A stretch of 64,000 nt of DNA from contig JAJDUD010000028.1 of the NCBI GenBank assembly GCA_022826825.1, positions 62,001 through 126,000 of the forward strand, in the 5' to 3' direction. This stretch comes from Acidobacteriota bacterium. Lineage in GTDB: Bacteria; Acidobacteriota; Vicinamibacteria; Marinacidobacterales; Marinacidobacteraceae. Shown here piece by piece: positions 1-9,433 of this stretch. Within the stretch, counting starts at the first letter, position 1, and each line of letters begins with the position of its first letter. A model generated the notes under the pieces. The model was not told the origin of the DNA and did not search any database. It worked only from the letters and a program-made list of their open reading frames with translations. A program made the position numbers and the translations under genes.

Positions 1-210
1 GTGATCCTCACGTCGGTGACCACCTGCGCCGGGGTGACCCCGTTGCTGGCGGAGCGGAGCTACCAGGCCGCCCTGCTGATTCCGATGGCGGTGTCCCTGG
101 CTTTCGGGGTCGCCTTCGCGACGTTGGTCACGCTGTTCGTGGTGCCCGTTCTCTACAGCCTCGCGAGTGACCTGACCGGGACGCTGGCGCGCCGCGGGTC
201 GGCTCCGTGA
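1..210 (+). CDS. RND-family efflux transporter, C-terminal end only
   Basis: Only the last 69 residues are in the window; the gene begins before base 1, so the listed start is the window edge and not an initiation codon. The peptide has two long hydrophobic stretches (around residues 24-50) with the pattern 'FATLVTLFVVPVLYSL', typical of the last transmembrane helices of AcrB/CusA-type RND proton-antiport pumps, followed by a short polar tail. By family knowledge the whole protein would be about 1,000 residues in the inner membrane, exporting drugs, metals or lipophiles with a periplasmic adaptor and an outer-membrane channel. Substrate cannot be judged from this fragment. It converges with the galactokinase gene, leaving only four bases between them. 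Confidence 0.8.
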   Translation: MILTSVTTCAGVTPLLAERSYQAALLIPMAVSLAFGVAFATLVTLFVVPVLYSLASDLTGTLARRGSAP

Positions 211-214
211 GCGT

Positions 215-1474
215 TCAGGCCGGGAGCAGGGCCGCCGGCCCGGAGGGCGTGGCGTCGAGCAGGTGGGTGCCGGCGGGGGCCGGGATTCCACGGGGGAGGT
301 AGTAACGCTCGGTCAGATCGGCCCGGATGGCCGCCTCCCGGCCGGGCGGCGCGAGGAGTACCACGGAGCCGCCGAGTCCGGCGCCGGTCAGGCGAGCGCC
401 TCGCGCTCCTGCGCTGCGGGCCGCTTCCACGAGGGCGTCGAGCTCGGGGGTGCTCACCTCGTAGTCGCGCCGCAGGCTTTCGTGGGAGGCATCCAGCGTT
501 TCGCCGAATGCGGTGGCGTCGCCGTCTTCCAGGTGTCTTGCGGCGGCGGCGGTGCGCCCCGCTTCCGTAACGACGTGGCGGAACCGTCCGTCGAGCGGCG
601 CCGGCAACCGGTCCGCGGCCGACCGTAGTTCCTCGGCCGGGTGATTGGCGACGAGCGCCGGATAACCGTCCGCGTGGGGCAGGAACTCCCGGACGAGGCG
701 GTACGCCTCCCGCGTCTGCCGGACCCGTTCGTCGAAGATGCGCCCGGCGGCGGCCGCCTTGTCGGCCCGCCGGCCGCTGTAGGCGACGAGGAAGGAGAAC
801 CGTGACGGGTCCACCGGGACGGGGTTCCAGCCGGACGGCTCGAAAGTGATGTGGAGCGCGTGCCCGGAGACGGCCCCGAGGCAGATCGACTGGTCCATCG
901 CGCCACCTTGGATGGCGACCCCGTGTTCCGCCTCGGCGAGGTCGAGCGCGAGACGCATCGTCTCCGCGCGCGGCAGCGTCTCGCCGGGGGTGAGGCGGCC
1001 GCGGACCCCGAGCAGGGCGACGGCTCCGGCGATCACCACCGCCGATGAGGAAGAGAGACCGGCGGCGACGGGAAGGTCCGAGGCGATCGCCCCGTCGAAC
1101 CCGGCGCGGGCGTCCGGGGTCCAGCCCCCCGTCTCGAGTCCGGCCGCGGCGGCGGCCAGGTAGCGCCCGAATCCCGTCCCCGCCGGCGCGTCGCCCAGGG
1201 TGAGAGCGACCTCTTCGAATCCCGGTTCCGTCGTCCGGCACCGCACCCGCTCGTCCCGGCGCGCCGCGAAGGCGAGCGCGACCCCGTGCGAGAGGGCGGC
1301 CGGCAGGACCGGGAGGCCGCAGTAGTCCACGTGCTCCCCGATCAGGTTCACCCGCCCCGGCGCGAACGCGACCCCCTCCGGAGCGCGGCCGAACCGCTCC
1401 CGGAACGCCCGCTCAGCCGCGGCGACCGGTCGGGTGTGCGCTGTCCCCCTCACCTCAGCGGCCCGCGGTGACAC
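215..1474 (-). CDS. galK: galactokinase
   Basis: 419 aa GHMP-superfamily sugar kinase that would phosphorylate galactose to galactose-1-phosphate, first step of the Leloir pathway, in the cytoplasm. The galactokinase signature 'GRVNLIGEHVDYCGLPVLP' is at about residues 42-60, the GHMP ATP-binding loop 'PVAAGLSSSSAVV' at about 134-146, and a C-terminal GHMP motif 'GARLTGAGLGGSVV' at about 356-370. Length is slightly above the usual 380-390 residues because of an N-terminal extension. The start is a GTG; a later start cannot be excluded. No galT, galE or galM lies beside it, so the gene appears solitary here. Confidence 0.93.
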   Translation of the reverse strand: MSPRAAEVRGTAHTRPVAAAERAFRERFGRAPEGVAFAPGRVNLIGEHVDYCGLPVLPAALSHGVALAFAARRDERVRCRTTEPGFEEVALTLGDAPAGTGFGRYLAAAAAGLETGGWTPDARAGFDGAIASDLPVAAGLSSSSAVVIAGAVALLGVRGRLTPGETLPRAETMRLALDLAEAEHGVAIQGGAMDQSICLGAVSGHALHITFEPSGWNPVPVDPSRFSFLVAYSGRRADKAAAAGRIFDERVRQTREAYRLVREFLPHADGYPALVANHPAEELRSAADRLPAPLDGRFRHVVTEAGRTAAAARHLEDGDATAFGETLDASHESLRRDYEVSTPELDALVEAARSAGARGARLTGAGLGGSVVLLAPPGREAAIRADLTERYYLPRGIPAPAGTHLLDATPSGPAALLPA

Positions 1475-1587
1475 TCACCCGGCCCACCACCACGCTCCCC
1501 CACACCAATCGCGCGCGGCAGCGAAGCGCTGGCAAGTTGCCGTGAAAATGCAATCCCGCCCGATGACGGGGACGGCGAGGAGCGCCA

Positions 1588-1804
1588 GGAGCGCCGGTCT
1601 TCAGACCGGCATCGCCCGCGCAGCGGGCGAAACTCCCGACGTCTTTTCGCCGCAAGGCGCCCTCGCCAAAGGGAATGGCGCAGCGACAACTGCGCGCGCT
1701 TACTTCGCTTCGCCGTCTTTGTTTCGGGTCCCCGCAATGGGGCGCAACAGTGCCGGGAGTTTCGCGGCCTGCGGCCGCGATGCCGGTCTGGAGACCGGCG
1801 CTCC
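1588..1804. repeat. composite hairpin element, copy 1 (217 bp)
   Basis: Intergenic element filling most of the gene-free stretch 1475-1883. It begins GGAGCGCC and ends GGCGCTCC. The left end carries the hairpin 'GCCGGTCTTCAGACCGGC' then a second hairpin 'CGCCCGCGCAGCGGGCG' and the box GCGAAACTCCC. The right end mirrors this with GGGAGTTTCGC, a second hairpin, and 'GCCGGTCTGGAGACCGGC'. The middle differs from the 190-bp copies at 10.7 and 60.7-61.1 kb. No open reading frame in it looks like a protein. The rest of the gap shows nothing I can name. Confidence 0.85.
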
Positions 1805-1883
1805 TCGCCGGCGGCGTCATCTGCCCGATGGGGGGTCGGCGCGCACGTGGGTTTCACCACCGCCTGTCGATGCGGCGCGCAGC

Positions 1884-2132
1884 TCACTCATCCGGGTCGA
1901 ACAACCGCCGATACGCCGCCTCCGCCTCCTGCATCCCCGATTCGGTCAGAACGACCGACTTCGCCTTGTTCACCGGGTTCGGGATCAGGTCCTTCCGGTG
2001 AAGGCGGTTCATCGCGTCCCAGTCGAACGTCTTCCAGGTCCGCGCTCCGTCTTCGTAGCGCTCGTGAATCCCCAGGTGAAGGAGCGCCAGCACGGCCTCG
2101 TCAATCCGGTCGTCTCTGCTGCTCGGGCTCAT
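1884..2132 (-). CDS. DUF6429-family small protein
   Basis: 82 aa, predicted soluble and cytoplasmic, with a winged-helix-like look. The segment 'FDWDAMNRLHRKDLIPNP' followed by 'VNKAKSVVLTESG' matches my recollection of the DUF6429 family, whose members are about 80 residues and of unknown function. The sequence is rich in charged helices and ends in an acidic tail. It lies 24 bases downstream of the helicase gene on the same strand, so it could be co-transcribed with it, but no functional link is known. The alternative is an unrelated small wHTH protein; the family match rests on memory of the motif. Confidence 0.7.
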   Translation of the reverse strand: MSPSSRDDRIDEAVLALLHLGIHERYEDGARTWKTFDWDAMNRLHRKDLIPNPVNKAKSVVLTESGMQEAEAAYRRLFDPDE

Positions 2133-2156
2133 CCCCGCAGCGTACCAGTCAGTGCG

Positions 2157-5100
2157 TCAGCCAGCGGCGCGCCGGAGGGGACCCTGGTCTGCGGAAGACA
2201 AGCCGCCGTCAACCAGGATCAGGTCCTCCGAGGAGGTAACCGGAATCCGCGGGCCCGGGACCAGGATTCCGGAGAGGTTCAACGGATCGGCGGCGCCGAT
2301 CTTGACCCGCGCTCCCGGGCCGGCGCCGTCCCGGCCGGCGCGGCGGAGCGGCGCGACCGCTTCGGGCAGCGCGAACTGTTCCCCGGGGAAGGTGGAGACG
2401 AACTGGCCGCCCACCACCTCGCCGCGCATCTCCAGCCGCCGCAGGACGAGCTGCAGGTCCCGCCAGCGCGACGGGATCCGTTCCCGCTTCAGCAGTTCGC
2501 GGAACACCACGCCCCAGCGCCGGAGGAGCTGGCGCGCCACTCCCTCGTGGTCCGCCGCTTCTTCCCGGTCCCCGCCGGGCGCGGCCAGGAGCGCCCAGCG
2601 GCCCGGCGAGTAGCGGGCCTTCCGCCGGCGGTAGCGTCCGTAGGCGCTCCGCCGCCGCGGGTCCATGAGGGCCCGCAGGTTGTCGAAACCGTCCGCGGTG
2701 ACCCGGCCGCAGGCGGTCAGCTCCCAGAGCGCGTCCTCGAGCGCGGCGGGCAGCAACCCCGATCGCGCCTGGAGTTCGGCGAAGAACTGCGCTCCGCCGC
2801 GTTCGAGGAGCCCCAGCACCTTGCCGGCCGCGGAGGAGAGATCGTCCGCGTCCGTCTCCCGCGGCCGGAGCCAGCGGCCGAGGTCGCTTCGGAGCAGCAG
2901 GCCGATCGGAGCGGCCCGGGTCGGCCGCGCCGGGCTCCCGCCCGCGGACGGCTCCGGAACGGAGGTCCGGCCCCAGACCACCTCGCCCGAGAGACAGTTC
3001 TCGTCCAGCCAGTCGCGCCGGTAGCCGGCGATCCGCAGCGGCAGGATCCGGGACTCCCAGGCCGCGGCCGGCGCTTCGAGTCCCTGGAGCTGGGCGATCA
3101 CCTCCCGGACCCCGTTTGGCCCGTGAAGGCGGGTTTCCGGGGTCAGGTGCTGCCACCCGGCGAGGAAGTCGAGAAAGGCGGCGGCGCTCACCGGCGCCGA
3201 CTCACGGCGGAGCCGGGCAAGGGTCAGCCGGTGGATGCGGGCCAGCACCCGGCGGTGGCACCACTCGGGCGGACCGTCACCGGCCGGTGAGCGGCGGAAC
3301 CGCCCCTGGAGCACGAGTCCTTCGGCCTCGAGCAGCGTGAGCGCCCCCTCGATCCGGGTTTCGGGGAGGGCGAGGCGGGCGGCGAGCGCCGCCGCGGTCA
3401 CCGGGCCGGAACTGTCCATGACGCCCCGCAGGATCGCGGCCACCGCTCCCGCGCGCGTGTCCGGGACGTCACCGGCGTCCGGCGCCACGGGCGTGGGCGG
3501 CAGGGAACCCTCCGGCCACACCGCGGCGGCGAGCTTCAGCCGTTCGGCGGCAACCCAGAACCGGGCGTCTCCAGGGGCGACCGCGCCGGCGCGGCCTCCG
3601 GCCGCGAGTTCCTCGAAGAACCCGGCCCACTCCGGGGTCTCCCGGACCACTCCGAGCGTGAGGAGCGCGTCGTGGAGTTCGTCCGCGTCGCGAACGAGCG
3701 GCGCCGCCTCCGCGGCGGCCCGCGCGATCGCTTCGGGGTCGAGGACGGCCTCGGTGTCCAGCTCGGGCGGCAGCGACCGCCGCATCCGCACCGCCCGGGA
3801 GCGGCGTTCTTCGAGCGGCGCCGGGTCGAGGAAGGCGAACGGGTTGGCGTTCAGGATCTCGGCGGCGAAGGGCGACGCCTCCTGGGTGTCCACCGCCACC
3901 GTCCGCACCTGGCCGCTCCGGATGTCCTCGAGGAGCCCGCGCAGCCCCTCGAGATCCAGCGCCTCGTGGAGGCAGTCGCGGATCGCCTCGTCCACCAGCG
4001 GGTGCTTCGGGATCCGCACCTCTCCGGCGAGGTTCTCGGCGCAGGCGGCCTGATCCGGGAACACCGCCGCCAGCAGGTCGTCGGTGAGCATCCGCTGGAC
4101 GGGAGGAGGCACGCGCTGGCCGTGCCGGCGGCGGGGCACCGCGAGCGCGCGCGAGGCGGTCCAGCGCCAGCGCGCCCCGAAGAGCGGAACGCCGAGCACC
4201 GCCTGGGTGAGCACGTGCTCCAGGTTCTCCGGTTTCAGGAACGAGAAGACCGACTCCAGCGGGAAGGAGTGCAGGTCCGTGAGCGAGATGACGATGCCGT
4301 CGTCGGTCGCCGCCGCCTGGAGTTCCACGTTGAAGGAGCGGCAGAAGCGCTTCCGCAGCGCGAGTCCCCACGCCCGGTTGATCCGGCTCCCGAAGGGCGC
4401 GTGGATGACGAGCTGCATGCCCCCCGAGTCGTCGAAGAAGCGCTCGGCGACCACGGTCCGCTGGCTCGGCATGGCGCCGAGCGCAGCCCGCCCGGCGGCG
4501 AGGTAGCGGAGGACCTGGTCGGCGCCGGCGGCGTCGAGGCGGGAATCGCGCCGCAGCCCGACCCGCGCCTCCGCCGGGTCCTCGTCCACGCCTTCGCGGA
4601 GCGCCGCCACCCGGACGCTCAGTTCCGCGGTGCGTCCCGGCGCCTCGCCCCGCCAGAAGGGGATGGTGGGCGCCGCGCCCTCGGCGTCTTCGACCCGGAC
4701 CTGCCCCTGGGCGATCCGCCGGATCCGCCAGGAAGTGGTCCCCAGCAGGAACACGTCGCCCGCGTAGCTCTCGATGGCGAAGTCCTCGTCGAGCTGGCCC
4801 ACCACCCGGTCGTCGGGTTCGGCGACCACCTGGTACTGCGCCGATTCCGGAATCGCGCCGCCGTTCTGGATCGCCGCGAGGCGGGCGTTCCGGCGGGCGC
4901 GGACGGTGCCGGAAACCGCGTCGCGGTGGAGATAGGCGCCGCGCCGCCCCCGGGTCGTGGCGACGCCGTCGGAGAGCACCCCCACGACCTCGTCGAAGGC
5001 GGCGCGGTCGAGGTTGCGGTAGGGATGGGCGCCGCGCACGAGGGAGAACAGCGCGTCCAGATCGTGCCGTTCGTCCGGCGTCGCTCCCGCTTCGGCGACG

Positions 5101-6347
5101 AGTTGCTGCGCCAGGATGTCGAGCGGCGCCTCGGGGATCCGGATCCGGTCCAGGTCGCCCGCGTCCACCGCCGCCAGCAGCGCCGCGCACTCGACCAGCT
5201 CGTCGCGGGTCGTGGGAAAGAACCGCCCCTTCGGCGTCGCGCCGAGCCAGTGGCCCGAACGGCCCACCCGCTGGAGCGCGACCGCGATGGAGCGCGGCGA
5301 ACCGAGCTGGCACGCGAGGTCCACCGACCCGATGTCGATCCCCAGTTCGAGCGAGGCAGTGGCGACGATGGCCCGGACCTCTCCTTCCTGGAGCCGCCGC
5401 TCGGCCTCCAGCCGGACCTCCCTGGCGAGGCTCCCGTGATGGGCCAGCACCGCGTCTTCCGGCAGCCGCTCGCTCAGCACGTGGGTCAGCCGCTCCGCCA
5501 TCCGCCGGGTGTTGACGAAGACCAGGGTGGTCTCGTGCTCCTCGATGAGCGCGGCGATCCGGTCCCGGATGTCCTCCATGACCTCGTGGGTGGCGACCGC
5601 CCCGAGTTCGGAGTCCGGAACCTCCACCGCCAGGTCCATCTCCCGCCGGTGCCCGACGGGAACCACCGCCGGTCCCTCCGGGGTCCGCGGGCTGAGGAAC
5701 CGGGCGACCTCGGTCAGCGGCCGCACCGTCGCCGAGAGCCCGATGCGCTGCAGCGGCCGGCCGGCGAGCCGGTCGAGGCGTTCGAGGGAGAGCGCCAGGT
5801 GGCTGCCGCGCTTGTCGCGGGCGAGCGCGTGGATCTCGTCCACGATGACGGTGTCGGCGGTCGAGAGCAGCTCGCGTCCGCGGCCGGCGGTGAGCAGCAG
5901 GTAGAGCGATTCCGGGGTGGTGACCAGGATGTGCGGCGGTTTCCGGGTCATCCGGGCCCGCTCCGCGGCCGGAGTGTCGCCGGTGCGGAGTTCGGCGCGC
6001 ACCGGCGGCAGGGCGGCGCCCTCCGCCGCCGCCCGGGCGGCGATTCCGGCGAGCGGAACCTGGAGGTTCCGGCGGATGTCGGCGCTCAGCGCCTTCAGCG
6101 GGGAGACGTACACCACGCGGGTCTCGTCCGGAAGCGTCCCGCTCCGGGCCTCCCGGGTGAGCCGGTCCAGCGCGAAGAGGAACGCGGCGAGCGTCTTCCC
6201 CGAACCCGTCGGAGCGGTGATCAGCACGTCCTCGCCCCGGGCGATGGCCGGCCACCCCTTCGCCTGGGGCTCGGTGGGCGCCTCGAAACGCTCGCGGAAC
6301 CAGCCGGAGACGGCGGGATCGAAGCGGGCGAGCGGGGAGGTGGTCAC
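2157..6347 (-). CDS. lhr: Lhr-family ATP-dependent DNA helicase
   Basis: 1,396 aa superfamily 2 helicase. Motifs in order: Walker A 'APTGSGKT' (about residue 43), DEIH box 'VDEIHALARDKRGSH' (about 180), motif III 'GLSAT', motif IV 'TLVFVNTRRMAERL' and motif VI 'QRVGRSGH' (about 360). A long C-terminal half with winged-helix and beta-barrel-like regions follows. Length and layout fit full-length Lhr (core plus C-terminal domain, about 1,500 aa in Escherichia and Mycobacterium), which translocates 3'-5' on single-stranded DNA, unwinds RNA:DNA hybrids and acts in DNA repair. The start is a GTG about 67 bases after the DoxX gene on the same strand. The long antisense ORFs in this stretch are shadows. 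Confidence 0.92.
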   Translation of the reverse strand: MTTSPLARFDPAVSGWFRERFEAPTEPQAKGWPAIARGEDVLITAPTGSGKTLAAFLFALDRLTREARSGTLPDETRVVYVSPLKALSADIRRNLQVPLAGIAARAAAEGAALPPVRAELRTGDTPAAERARMTRKPPHILVTTPESLYLLLTAGRGRELLSTADTVIVDEIHALARDKRGSHLALSLERLDRLAGRPLQRIGLSATVRPLTEVARFLSPRTPEGPAVVPVGHRREMDLAVEVPDSELGAVATHEVMEDIRDRIAALIEEHETTLVFVNTRRMAERLTHVLSERLPEDAVLAHHGSLAREVRLEAERRLQEGEVRAIVATASLELGIDIGSVDLACQLGSPRSIAVALQRVGRSGHWLGATPKGRFFPTTRDELVECAALLAAVDAGDLDRIRIPEAPLDILAQQLVAEAGATPDERHDLDALFSLVRGAHPYRNLDRAAFDEVVGVLSDGVATTRGRRGAYLHRDAVSGTVRARRNARLAAIQNGGAIPESAQYQVVAEPDDRVVGQLDEDFAIESYAGDVFLLGTTSWRIRRIAQGQVRVEDAEGAAPTIPFWRGEAPGRTAELSVRVAALREGVDEDPAEARVGLRRDSRLDAAGADQVLRYLAAGRAALGAMPSQRTVVAERFFDDSGGMQLVIHAPFGSRINRAWGLALRKRFCRSFNVELQAAATDDGIVISLTDLHSFPLESVFSFLKPENLEHVLTQAVLGVPLFGARWRWTASRALAVPRRRHGQRVPPPVQRMLTDDLLAAVFPDQAACAENLAGEVRIPKHPLVDEAIRDCLHEALDLEGLRGLLEDIRSGQVRTVAVDTQEASPFAAEILNANPFAFLDPAPLEERRSRAVRMRRSLPPELDTEAVLDPEAIARAAAEAAPLVRDADELHDALLTLGVVRETPEWAGFFEELAAGGRAGAVAPGDARFWVAAERLKLAAAVWPEGSLPPTPVAPDAGDVPDTRAGAVAAILRGVMDSSGPVTAAALAARLALPETRIEGALTLLEAEGLVLQGRFRRSPAGDGPPEWCHRRVLARIHRLTLARLRRESAPVSAAAFLDFLAGWQHLTPETRLHGPNGVREVIAQLQGLEAPAAAWESRILPLRIAGYRRDWLDENCLSGEVVWGRTSVPEPSAGGSPARPTRAAPIGLLLRSDLGRWLRPRETDADDLSSAAGKVLGLLERGGAQFFAELQARSGLLPAALEDALWELTACGRVTADGFDNLRALMDPRRRSAYGRYRRRKARYSPGRWALLAAPGGDREEAADHEGVARQLLRRWGVVFRELLKRERIPSRWRDLQLVLRRLEMRGEVVGGQFVSTFPGEQFALPEAVAPLRRAGRDGAGPGARVKIGAADPLNLSGILVPGPRIPVTSSEDLILVDGGLSSADQGPLRRAAG

Positions 6348-6414
6348 GAACTGCCGGGGCGCGGGCGCGCCGCGGGGCAGGGGAAGTGCGGGACCGGACG
6401 CGGCGGTTCGCGAA

Positions 6415-6795
6415 TCAGCGGTTGTCGAGGCTCCACTTCCCGGCGCCGGCGGTCGCGATGAAGAGGAAGATGAAGCAGTACAGCACCGCCAGCTCGCCCT
6501 CGTTCACGATCGGGAGGATGCCCATCCCGTTGAACTGGTGCGCCATGAAATAGGCAACCGCCATCTCGCCGCTGCAGATGAAGGCGGCCAACCCCGTCTT
6601 CCAGCCGACCATGATCAGGATGCCGCCGATGACCTCGATCACCACGGCGAGGGCGTCGAGCGACAGCGGATCGAACGCCTCGCCCCCCGCCCACTCGACG
6701 ACCTCCTCGGCGCCGTGGCAGAAGAACAGGAACGCGACCACGATGCGCATGAGCGCATACGCGGTCTCCCGGTGCTGGCTGAGGATGGACTTCAT
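6415..6795 (-). CDS. DoxX-family inner-membrane protein
   Basis: 126 aa with four hydrophobic segments and the DoxX-type opening 'ALMRIVVAFLFFCHGAEEV', then 'GGILIMVGWKTGLAAFICSGEMAVAYF' as the second and third helices (quoted here as two parts of one run). DoxX proteins are small four-helix membrane proteins; some act with oxidoreductases or in thiol and oxidative-stress complexes, but most have no defined role. The start is well supported by the Shine-Dalgarno AAGGAGTAA about seven bases upstream of ATG. It precedes lhr on the same strand with a 67-base gap, so read-through transcription is possible. Confidence 0.85.
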   Translation of the reverse strand: MKSILSQHRETAYALMRIVVAFLFFCHGAEEVVEWAGGEAFDPLSLDALAVVIEVIGGILIMVGWKTGLAAFICSGEMAVAYFMAHQFNGMGILPIVNEGELAVLYCFIFLFIATAGAGKWSLDNR

Positions 6796-6954
6796 GACGG
6801 TTACTCCTTACGTTCGGCGACTCGGCAAGCATTCTAGGGCGCGCCACGACGCCCCACCCGCACCGCCGGAGCACAAGGCGGCGTTCCGGCGGAATAATCC
6901 CGCCATGGGCTGGCCCCGGGTAGCGGACGTTACGGACGCCGGAGGCGCCTCACG

Positions 6955-8223
6955 GTGAACGCCGGGCGCGGGAGCCGGTCCGGGTCGCTGACCCGCCACG
7001 ACCTTGCGGAGCGGGACCGGACCGATCCGTTGGCGCCTTTCCGCGCCCGGTTCCGGCTCCCGGAGGGGCTGATCTACCTTGACGGCAATTCGCTGGGGCC
7101 TCCCTCCCGGCGCATGCGCGCACGGATGGACGCCGTCGTTGCCGAGGAATGGGGCCGGGACCTCATCGGGTCATGGAACCGCCACGGCTGGTTCCGGTTG
7201 CCGGAACGGGTCGGGGCGCGGATCGCTCCGCTGCTCGGGGTGGACGCCGACGAGGTGATTGCGGCCGACTCGGTTTCGCTCAACCTCTTCAAACTGCTGG
7301 GAGCGCTGTTGCGGGTGACCGGAGAGCGCCGCGTGGTGCTCGCCGACGAGGGGAACTTCCCGACCGACCTGCACGTGGCCGCCGGCCTGACGCGCCTGCT
7401 GGCGGACACCGGCGCCAGCCTCCGCCTCGTGCCGCCGGAGGAGTTCGAGGCCGCGCTCGCGGCCGACGTCGCGGTGGCGACACTCACCCAGGTGGACTTC
7501 CGGACGGGGCGGAAGCGCGATCTGCAGCGCGTGACCGAGGCGGCCCGCCGGTCGGGCGTTCCCGTCGTGTGGGACCTCAGCCACAGCGCCGGCGCCCTGT
7601 CGCTCGACCTTCACCGGGACGGGGTCCAATACGCCGTCGGCTGCGGCTACAAGTACCTGAACGGGGGTCCCGGAGCGCCCGGCTTCCTCTACGTGGCCCG
7701 CGAGCTTCAGGAGACGCTGGACTCGCCCCTCGCCGGGTGGATGGGCCACGCCCACCCGTTCGACTGCGGCCTGGAGCACGACCCCGCGCCCGGGATGCGG
7801 CGCTTCCTGGTCGGCACCCCGCCGATCCTCTCCATGATGGCGCTGGAGGAGGGGCTCCGCGCCTTCGAGGACGTGGCGATGGACGAGGTGCGCCGGAAGG
7901 GCAGGGCGCTCGGCGATCTCTTCCTGGAGCTCGCCGAGGAGCGCCTCGACGCGTTCGGAGTCGTCCCGGGCAGCCCCCGCGATTCCGCCGCCCGCGGCAG
8001 TCAGGTCTCGCTGCGCCACGCCGAGGCCTATCCGGTCATGCAGGCGCTCATCGCCCGCGGCGTCGTCGGGGACTTCCGCGAGCCAGACTACCTGCGGTTC
8101 GGGCTGGCGCCCCTTTTCGTGCGCTACGTGGACATCTGGGACGCCGTCGCGGCTCTCGGGGAGGTGCTGGCGCGCGAGGAGTACCGAAAACCGCGGTTCC
8201 GCCGCCGCCGGGAGGTGACCTGA
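6955..8223 (+). CDS. kynU: kynureninase
   Basis: 422 aa PLP-dependent fold-type I aminotransferase-like enzyme that hydrolyses kynurenine to anthranilate and alanine (or 3-hydroxykynurenine to 3-hydroxyanthranilate) in tryptophan breakdown. The N-terminal substrate-site motif 'IYLDGNSLGPPSR' and the PLP-lysine region 'GCGYKYLNGGPGAPGF' are both present and diagnostic. 'VVWDLSHSAGALSLDL' carries the PLP-binding aspartate. Length fits the family (about 410-430 aa). The GTG start has a good GGAGG about eight bases upstream. No tryptophan dioxygenase or kynurenine formamidase is nearby. Confidence 0.94.
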   Translation: MNAGRGSRSGSLTRHDLAERDRTDPLAPFRARFRLPEGLIYLDGNSLGPPSRRMRARMDAVVAEEWGRDLIGSWNRHGWFRLPERVGARIAPLLGVDADEVIAADSVSLNLFKLLGALLRVTGERRVVLADEGNFPTDLHVAAGLTRLLADTGASLRLVPPEEFEAALAADVAVATLTQVDFRTGRKRDLQRVTEAARRSGVPVVWDLSHSAGALSLDLHRDGVQYAVGCGYKYLNGGPGAPGFLYVARELQETLDSPLAGWMGHAHPFDCGLEHDPAPGMRRFLVGTPPILSMMALEEGLRAFEDVAMDEVRRKGRALGDLFLELAEERLDAFGVVPGSPRDSAARGSQVSLRHAEAYPVMQALIARGVVGDFREPDYLRFGLAPLFVRYVDIWDAVAALGEVLAREEYRKPRFRRRREVT

Positions 8224-8281
8224 TCGCGGCGGCGGTCGGGTTGCGCATCGCTCCGCATTGCGGACATCCTTCGGCGCCGAA

Positions 8282-9433
8282 ATGAGGGACGCGTCGCCCG
8301 CGAGCGCGTGGTGGCGGCGGCGGGCGGTCCGCGCCCCGGTCCGGCGGCTTCGCGCGCTGCCCGCGGCGCTCTGGGCCGGGTGGCTGCTCGCGGGCGCGGC
8401 GGGACCCGCCGAGGCGTACCGGTACTACCCGCCGGAGGCCATCATGGCCGCCGACGCCGTCCGGTGGTGGCCGGACGACTTCCCCCTCCGGTTCCACCTG
8501 CAGGACAACGTCCCGGAGTTTCTCGACGAGGCGCGCTGGCGGGAGATGGTGGAGGAGGCGCTCGCCCGGTGGTCCGCGGTTCCGAGCGCCGAGATCTCCC
8601 TCCGCCTCGCGCCGGGGCTGACGCCCGCCGGCGGCGGCGAGTTCGGCGACGGCGCGGACGTGAACGACGGCCGGTTCACGATCGGCTGGCTGCCGTCCGA
8701 CGGGTTCCCGGGGCCGCTCGCCTACGCGGTGTTCACGTGGTCGGAGCAACGCCGGATGACGAGCTGCGACATCGTGTTCGTGACCGCCACCTTCGACGAC
8801 CTGGCGGCTGGGGGCGCGACGGCTTCGGAACTCGAACGGACTGTCAGGACGACGATCCTCCACGAGGTGGGGCACTGCCTGGGGCTCAACCACACCGAGC
8901 CGGTCCCGGTGTGGCAGGGGCCGCATCCCGACCTGCCGGGCGGCTCGGACGTCACGCTCCCGGTCGCGGCCGGCTTCCGTCCGGACACGGTGATGTCCTA
9001 CGCGCTGTCAAGGCCCCTCAGGCTCTCCGAGGACGACATCGTGGGGGTTTCGCTCCTCTACCCGGCCCCCGGGTTCCTCGAGTCGCGGGGCGCCGTGGCG
9101 GGCGACTTCGTGCGGGACTCCGCGCCCTCCATCTTCGCCTACGTGCAGGCGGTCTATCCGGGGGCGGAGCCACGGCTGGGACCGGGGGCGCTCGCTGACA
9201 AGACCGGCCACTTTCGCCTCGCCGGGCTGCGCCCGGGTCCGGTCCTGCTGTGGATTCATCCCATCCTCATCCACGGGCCGGTGGCGCAGTGGGCGATTCT
9301 GCAGGACGTCTATCTGGCCTCGCGGGATCCCGCTTCGCTCGACATCCTGGACCAGTGGCAATGGGTGCGCATCGAGGCGGGAACGGTCGTGGGCCTCCCC
9401 GCGTCCGAACTGGTCACCGGGAGGTCGCGGTGA
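8282..9433 (+). CDS. secreted metzincin-type zinc protease (matrixin-like)
   Basis: 383 aa from the ATG; the track's TTG at 8258 only adds eight residues. Residues 1-40 are Arg-rich and then hydrophobic, a signal peptide ending near 'GAAGPAEA'. The catalytic motif 'TILHEVGHCLGLNH' is a perfect HExxHxxGxxH zinc site (about residue 200), followed downstream by 'DTVMSYAL', fitting the Met-turn of metzincins. An N-terminal part resembling the matrixin domain precedes it, and the last 100 residues look like a carboxypeptidase-regulatory or transthyretin-like beta domain ('KTGHFRLAGLRPGP'). Probably exported and active outside the inner membrane. The stop overlaps the next gene's GTG by four bases, so the two are likely translated together. 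Confidence 0.8.
   Translation: MRDASPASAWWRRRAVRAPVRRLRALPAALWAGWLLAGAAGPAEAYRYYPPEAIMAADAVRWWPDDFPLRFHLQDNVPEFLDEARWREMVEEALARWSAVPSAEISLRLAPGLTPAGGGEFGDGADVNDGRFTIGWLPSDGFPGPLAYAVFTWSEQRRMTSCDIVFVTATFDDLAAGGATASELERTVRTTILHEVGHCLGLNHTEPVPVWQGPHPDLPGGSDVTLPVAAGFRPDTVMSYALSRPLRLSEDDIVGVSLLYPAPGFLESRGAVAGDFVRDSAPSIFAYVQAVYPGAEPRLGPGALADKTGHFRLAGLRPGPVLLWIHPILIHGPVAQWAILQDVYLASRDPASLDILDQWQWVRIEAGTVVGLPASELVTGRSR

Noticed and set aside
1450-1887. Protein-coding ORFs across the hairpin elements (for example 145 aa and 121 aa here, and similar at 10.5 and 60.8 kb)
   Set aside because: The peptides recur only because the DNA repeats recur ('SAGLQTGIA', 'RPAAAMPV'); frames and starts differ from copy to copy.
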